A DNA stretch of 64,000 nt, taken from Globodera rostochiensis (Eukaryota; Nematoda; Chromadorea; Rhabditida; Heteroderidae). Location of the stretch: the NCBI GenBank assembly GCA_018350325.1, contig JAEVLN010000008.1:1860001-1924000 (forward strand). Reading direction: 5' to 3'. The notes under the pieces were generated by a model, which searched no databases, was not told where the DNA came from, and worked only from the letters and a program-made list of their open reading frames with translations. Below, piece by piece: positions 58,448-64,000 of the stretch (the first letter of the stretch is position 1; every line of letters starts with the position of its first letter). The translations under genes were made by a program, and so were the position numbers.

Positions 58448-59965
58448 ATTGGTCCTGTTGCTGGAGGGGAACTTCAGCAGAAAATTGGACAAAATAACCT
58501 AATTCAAGAAGACGGCAGCCAACTCGTATTTCAATTTCTATTAAAGACGGAAAAAAAAAGTTAAAATCCTTCAGAGATGGTCAAAATTTGGCAGCCAAAG
58601 CTCTCACATGAACACAATGCTACAGCAACAACCGCAGCCGACGGTTATTGGGAGACAGCAGCAATTAGAACAGAGGAGAGCGGTTAAGGAAGAAGAGGCG
58701 ATTCAAAGTGAACAAAGAAAGGAAAACGGAGAAGAAATGGATGGAGGAAGTACGGCGGAACCAACCACAGCGCAACCACAAGTTGAAGCCGGACAACGAC
58801 AACCCGAAGGAGGACAGAAGGTGGGAAGCAGCAGCTTCAGCAGCATAACAACCGCAACAGCGACAACGAATGGGGATAGTGAGCAATGGAGAACCAAAGT
58901 TCCCGTGATCACGCTTGGGTTGTCAAAGGAGGATGGGAAGGAAGTTCGTAGGAGCCTAAGTTCCACCGGATCGGGTAACACGGACAGCTAATTTCCTCAA
59001 CTAAAAATTCTTGGAAACATTTCTAACGGTTTGATTTATCCCGGAAATTTAGAGAAAGGCTCAGCCGGTAAGGGAAAACAAGCGATCAATTGACAGATAT
59101 TGCCACAATCACTCGCCACAACAGTTGAAGCGGGGAACCAGCAGAAACCGCCGCCAATGGAAGAAATGAGTCCAACAAACGGCGGTCAGACAAGCGAAAG
59201 GCCCGAATTAGCTGAAGGGGGCGGCGATTGTGAAAGCAACGGGGAGAAGGCAATGCGAAGCGGTGCAGGCGATGGTGCAGAAGTGACCGAAACTACGGCA
59301 GAACAACAACAGGATCAATCACAATCGACAAAACTTGGCACGCAGGTTGATACGGCGGAACAGCAACAAACGAAGGCAATTTCGTGTACATAATAATGGA
59401 GGAAACCAAATGGCATAAGTTGGCAGAAGCAACAAGTTCAGGATGGACAAACGACGGAACAACAACAAAAGGAGCAACAGAACGAGCGGATCACTGGCTC
59501 AGTTGAGGAAGACCTGAACACGCAAATTTCTGCACTGAAAATGGAGGGAGGGAGGGCGTCGTTGAAGGCGAACGGAAAGGACAGCGAGGAGCAGGAACAA
59601 CGGGCCATACTCAGACGGTTGTACAGCAAATACGGTTCGAACGCGAGGTGAGTGAAGGAATGGGATCATAGTCTAAAATTACTCCAACCACTGATTGATC
59701 TCTCTATTTCCATCGCAACAATCGCTTTTCACCCAATCGCAGAGATTTGCTTCAACGGGTGGAGAATTTGCTGCTGTTAGCAGAAGATGGAATAATGTCA
59801 GCGAAAAAGTCGCCGATTGTTGAGGGCGAACTCAACGGCAGTAGCAAAAGTCAAAAGATGAAACGAAGGCAGGCGAAGGGGGACAGAGCGTTGGTCCGAA
59901 GGTATTTGGCACAAATAATGGACAATGATGGGAAGAAAATAGAAAGGAAATTTTTGACGAAATGA
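55835..59965 (+). CDS. LDL-receptor class A repeat protein with Gln-rich tail
   Basis: A signal peptide ([20 protein letters not shown]) is followed by a Cys-containing N-domain ([15 protein letters not shown], then [20 protein letters not shown]). At least four LDL-A repeats follow with Cys and acidic Ca2+ ligands: [31 protein letters not shown] with [36 protein letters not shown], and [18 protein letters not shown]. The reading frame then splices in phase (intron 57481-57700) into about 650 residues of Gln-, Asn- and Glu-rich sequence, including a pure Gln run at 58408-58446, ending [20 protein letters not shown] before the stop at 59965. No transmembrane helix was seen, so the product may be secreted. 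LDL-A repeats bind ligands or lipoproteins. The tail could belong to a separate gene, but the phase match argues for one. Confidence 0.75.
58407..58446 (+). repeat. (CAG)n microsatellite coding poly-Gln
   Basis: About 13 uninterrupted CAG codons inside the Gln-rich tail of the LDL-A gene. Length polymorphism is likely. Shorter CAG/CAA clusters occur at 57790-57910 and 58275-58290. Confidence 0.95.
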
Positions 59966-60517
59966 AATGAGATAATGGATAGTTATTGTTATGTAAAAAC
60001 CTCTATTTATGCCTTTTTACATTCAATTGATTATGAACAATCAACTGGAAAGATTGCCATGTTTGTACCAAACGAACAAAAAATTACACTAAATAAAAAG
60101 TGGATAAAGCCATCAGGCGTCAAAAAGTGTAAAGCTAAAGGAAAGCAAAAACAGCGCTAAACAAAAGGTGTCAGAAACAGTTGAGGTGGAAAAAAATGGT
60201 TATAATAGCGTATATCGGAGGTCAATCTCGTCCCAAAAGCAAGCGAAACGGAAACAAAGGCAAAAGTACGAAAAGCTAAAATAACTAGAGACAAATTTGA
60301 AAAAGTCCAATAATCTTATGGAGTCTTTAAATTATTCTGAGAAGAAAAAGTCCTCACAAAGCCCGCGTAAAAGACTCTTCACCATCCAATTCTCCATGTC
60401 CGAGGGAATGTAAGACTCGCGAAAGATGCGTCCATTTTCGTGCTAAACATTCAAACATTAATAAAACCAATGACTAACAAATAAAGCTATGACGAATTAA
60501 ACGTCTATTTTTTTCAA
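59966..60517. other. convergent intergenic region
   Basis: 3' flank of the LDL-A gene and of the minus-strand gene ending at 60518. Lys-rich short frames only; no gene supported. Confidence 0.5.
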
Positions 60518-62494
60518 TCAGAAAACTTTTACTGAAAAATTCCCATTAAGCCCGCTCCGTCTTTTTAAAAACTGCACCTGTGAAACGCGGATGCCTTCCT
60601 CCCCGGATGTTTCACATCGTGTGAGCACAATCATTTTGTTTGACATTGGTTGCTTGAAAATAAACGATCCCCTAAGAGGCGGGTGGAATAAAAAGCTGTA
60701 ATATTGCCAACAAACGAACTCGTCTTGTCGAATAGAACAAGTCAAGCACATGCGAAGTCCAAGAGAATGCAAAAATGGAAATTCAAGAAAAAGCGCAAAG
60801 ACGGGACGTGCTTCGGTGGCAATGCCCAGCGACAGGAGAGGGCTGAGAGTGCGATCGGTGGAGGACGGAGATGAAAAGTCAAACGAGAGGACTGAAGAAG
60901 GCGATGTCTCCTCGTAAATTTGCTGGTGGTCGGACCGATCGGAGGAAGCGGCAAAATATATCGTTCCATCTCGGTCCACATGCTGCGCAACGCGAATTTC
61001 GGCTGCGGTAGTCAGCGAAGAGTCCAAAGTCGAGGCGGACGACGAAATCTGATGGTGAAAATGGCAAATTGCCGATGAGTGTCATTGAACCTTCGACGAA
61101 TTGCTATGCCGGTCGGTCTCAGAATCATCAGAATTTGACCGACGGTAAACGCATCGTGATAAATTCTGGGTCGGCTTCGCCGTATCCTAAAAACTTTGAT
61201 TGTTAAATGCAAATCGATGTTTGCTATAGCGCTTAAGGGACGTTTGCGTTGTTATTGGATCCCGAGGCTGAAACTTAATCCCATTGACTTAGACCAATTC
61301 CGGAAATGTTTCACATAGCTCAGAACAGGGACGTAACCAGGGGAGGGGAAGGGGGAATTCCCCCCGCCAAAATGAAATTTGAGAAAAATGCCATTTTCCT
61401 TAACAAAATGCAATAAAACCGGGAAACAAATCCCCTAAAAAACGAGCATTTTTTTTTGGAAAAATTGCATGACAAAAATGCAATAAAACGAAAAAAATAC
61501 ACCCCTAAGAATCGACTTTCCCCCCCCCCAAAATTTTTTTATGGTTACGTCCCTGTTCAGAACCTGAACACTCGGTTAATCAAATCTCCTTTTTGTTATT
61601 CTAATCATCAACTGCTGTAAATTTGAAAATCATAAACTTTAACACAACGCATTGCCTTTCTCAACCCGTCCCACCCACTCTTTCCACTTTGCACCATCTT
61701 AATTGAAAATTTTGGATACAGACCCCATCAAACCTTGCGCGTTTGTAACATTTGAATATTTCCAAACGCTCGGACTTCGTCAATGTCGTTTATCCTTGCT
61801 GTATCATTCACGGCGTCAATGTAACAACAATTCGGCATTCTCTGCAAACAATTTTTGAGCATAATATAATGTTTTCATTTTTGTTAATACTCCAACTCGA
61901 CAAACTTCAGTTTGGGATCCTTCTTCTGTCGGCAGCTCGCAGTTTCTGGTAACAGAACCATTTCTGATGTCGGAAGCACCCAATAATTTGTGTTCCAAAT
62001 TAGTGGCATTGCTTGTGATCCATTGGAATTTTCGAGGCGGAATCCTTGGATCAAAATTTTTTTTTCCAGAAAATAGAAAAAATACCGATCATTTAAGTGG
62101 GTCGGTGTAGAAACGCTTTCCGATATACTTCCCGCATAAAGCGATCTGCTTGTCGATTCTGTCAACGGGTTTCCTCTGTTTACTGACGAGGAATTCGATG
62201 GAGACGGTAAACTGAAATGCGAAGGCAAATAAAATAATTAACCAAAATCCGGAGAAGGACCTGATCAATTTTCCACCAAAGTCGGCAGTTCTCATTCCGG
62301 TCCCGAATCCAAAACGAAGTTTGGTTGGCGGAAAGCGAGTTTCCAATGGCTATGAAAAAATCGTCATTAGTTTATTCTTTCTATTTTTGTTTAATTAATT
62401 GGAGCTATTTTGAAGCAAATTAAATAAGGTCACCAATCACCTTTCGTAATTTTCGCATTGTCAGACCATTATTGTTGACGGAATTCGGCGGCAT
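60518..62494 (-). CDS. Single-pass type II membrane protein, unknown family
   Basis: It starts at 62494 (MPPNSVNNNGLTMRKLRK), splices to PLETRFPPTKLRFGFGTGMR, and has one strong helix, SGFWLIILFAFAFQFTVSIE, placing a short basic N-terminus in the cytoplasm. In-phase exons continue with CGK-IPPRKFQWITSNATN (N-glycosylation site), CELPTEEGSQTEVCRVG, and SRCVYRRSNSDDSETDRHS. A last large exon begins ISSSASTLDSSLTTAAEIRV and ends KRRSGLNGNFSVKVF at 60518. The ectodomain has several Cys. I do not recognise a domain. The intron between about 61880 and 61195 contains the MITE at 61326-61557. Confidence 0.6.
61326..61557. mobile_element. MITE, family M1 copy 2
   Basis: Terminal inverted repeat GAACAGGGACGTAACCA / TGGTTACGTCCCTGTTC around 61323-61560. 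The interior shares TTTGAGAAAAATGCC and ACCCCTAAGAATCGACTTT with the copy at 39842-40020, although the ends differ. It lies in an intron of the minus-strand membrane-protein gene. Confidence 0.75.
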
Positions 62495-62844
62495 TTTTAC
62501 TTCATCGCGATGAAAACAAAGCTCTTGCATGATTGCCGTGACGTCATGAATCGGAGGTTTAATCCAAAAATTCAAACGCTTTCGAATTTCTCAGGATTCT
62601 ACATATATTCACATTACAATGTTTGATCTGGTTAGCTTCAAAAGAAGTTGTAACGAAAAAACTTTTGAAAAAGTGAACAAGTTGGAGGGGAACGATATAT
62701 CTATTTTCAAAAAGGTACTTGAAAATGCCATTCAGAGTGTTGAAAATTTGGATTTTAACAAAGGAACTCACGATTTGGAATTGTGTATATTCAAAATTTT
62801 CAATTAGAAAAAGGTCATTTTATCAAAAATGTACCCTCTCAAAA

Positions 62845-63222
62845 CGGAGCACCACGATTGGGCGCGCACGATTGGGCGCCGGCACGTTCGGTGCCGGCAC
62901 GATTCGGTGCCCGAAGCAAACAAACAAAATTGGTATCATACAAAAGCTATCAGTATGCTGAACCTTTGACCAAGCTAAAGCTAACCGATTCGTCTTTTCA
63001 CAAAAAGGTTATAGGTTTAAAACCTGTGAAAATTGCCATTTTTGTCGTGATGACGTCATAACTTTCTTCGTTTAAGCCGAATCGCTTAGCTTTTGCCTTT
63101 GTAAGCTTCTTCTTATTACATGCTTTCGAATGATACCAAGAATGTTTGGTTTGGTTGACTTTGAACAAAGTTTTAACGAAAAACTTGTCGGCGCCCAATC
63201 GTGCGCGCCCAGTTGCGGGGTA
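62845..63222. mobile_element. Foldback-like element D (GATTGGGCGC arms)
   Basis: The left arm has CGATTGGGCGCGCACGATTG and GGTGCCGGCACG motifs. The right arm near 63185-63215 is its reverse complement (GGCGCCCAATCGTGCGCGCC), about 30 bp inverted. GTACCCTCTCAAAAC on the left and GTACCGTCTCAAAAC on the right flank the element as an imperfect 15-bp direct repeat. The middle is AT-rich. Confidence 0.65.
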
Positions 63223-63399
63223 CCGTCTCAAAACATTGGCTTGAAAATTTTGTAATTTTTTAGACACTTTACCATATTTTCGTGTGTACGTTCTGCTTAA
63301 AAGATTTGAAAAAACATAATGATAAATCAAACTTAAAATCCTTAACTTAATCTTTTGCACAACGGTCTCACCCAATACTCGTATTGCTCAGTAGTTAAA

Positions 63400-64000
63400 T
63401 TCTGGATTGGCAGACATTTGCGCCAGACATTTGTGCCTAAGCCAAAATAGACATTTGCGCCGCGGACATTTGTGCCGCGACATTTGCGCCGCAGACAATT
63501 GCGCCGCAAGCCGAAATAGACATTTGCGCCGCAAGCCAAAATAGACATTTGCGCCGCGACACTTGCGCCGCGGACATTTGCGCCGCAGGGAAAATTCTAG
63601 ATTTGCGCCGACAAAAAAAACTCAAAATTAAAAAATGCGGAAAGTATGGAGCATAGGGCCAAGGCTCAAAATCACTCAAAAAGGGGTTCGTTAGGCTTAG
63701 GCCTAAGATTGGAATTTTTGATGAAAATAAGTGAATCTTAAAATAAAAATAGGGTCCCCTCTATGCTTTTCAGTTCGCGGCGCACATGTGACGTTTACCC
63801 CTACGGCGCAAATGTCGCGGCCCAAAAGTAGAATTTTCCCTGCGGCGTAAATGTCTGCGGCGCAAATGTCTATTTTGGCTTGCGGCGCAAATGTTGCTGC
63901 GCAAATGTCTGCGGCGCAAATGTCTGCGGCGCAAATGTCTATTTTGGCTTGCGGCGCAAATGTTGCTGCGCAAATGTCTGCGGCGCAAATGTCTGCGGCG
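63400..64000. mobile_element. Foldback-like element E (GACATTTGCGCCGC arms), incomplete
   Basis: The left arm (63410-63610) has about nine tandem GACATTTGCGCCGC motifs with GCCAAAATA spacers. The right arm (63775 to the window end) has the reverse complement, GCGGCGCAAATGTC. GGGAAAATTCTA in the left arm pairs with TAGAATTTTCCC in the right. The centre contains CGTTAGGCTTAGGCCTAAG (63689-63707), identical to the core of element A. The right end lies outside the window. The Arg/His-rich reading frames here are repeat translations. Confidence 0.8.

Noticed and set aside
63437..63988. Arg/His/Ala-rich repeat peptides
   Set aside because: They arise from the tandem GACATTTGCGCCGC motif in foldback arms.

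Overview
The window is nuclear DNA of a nematode. Genes are split by many short introns, mostly 40-100 bases with pyrimidine-CAG acceptors. One gene is a cuticle collagen with the nematode N-terminal domain, and others are of types large in nematodes: a TRPV channel, a DEG/ENaC channel, a stomatin, a D2-like amine receptor and an extended globin. At least five introns start with GC instead of GT. Frequent GC-AG introns have been reported for cyst nematodes (Globodera), so a plant-parasitic tylenchid is a reasonable but unproven guess.

Layout. 1-1,700: a 58-bp tandem repeat split by a hAT DNA transposon. 2,283-9,710: a signal-peptide PPPDE protease-like gene (+), a UDP-glycosyltransferase (-, fully spliced, 566 aa), a small secreted cysteine-rich gene (+) and a four-EF-hand calmodulin-like gene (+, 168 aa). 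10,093-13,679: a doubtful gene and a four-pass membrane protein (-) with two interchangeable second exons. 15,941-19,045: CDK9, the P-TEFb kinase (+). 20,951-26,022: a D2-like amine GPCR (+) whose introns hold transposon debris. 26,432-36,692 (-): a Gly/Tyr-rich secreted protein, a TRPV channel and a DEG/ENaC channel. 37,418-38,990: a small membrane protein (+) and a doubtful converging gene (-). 40,202-41,625 (-): a very short lipin. 41,700-46,900: repeats only, a C-rich minisatellite split by two transposon-like elements. 46,931-54,769: stomatin (-), extended globin (+), cuticle collagen (-). 55,835-62,494: an LDL-receptor class A protein with a long Gln-rich tail (+) and a single-pass membrane protein (-). 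62,800-64,000: inverted-repeat elements.

The genes do not form one pathway. TRPV, DEG/ENaC and stomatin lie within 21 kb of each other; homologues of these families work in nematode mechanosensation, but shared function here is inference. Outside genes the DNA is dominated by poly(C)/poly(G) tracts and by small non-autonomous elements. Several of these are foldback-like, with arms made of short tandem motifs, and two with different arms share a 19-bp core. Exon joins quoted as exact were checked by reading phase and total length by hand; other boundaries are approximate.
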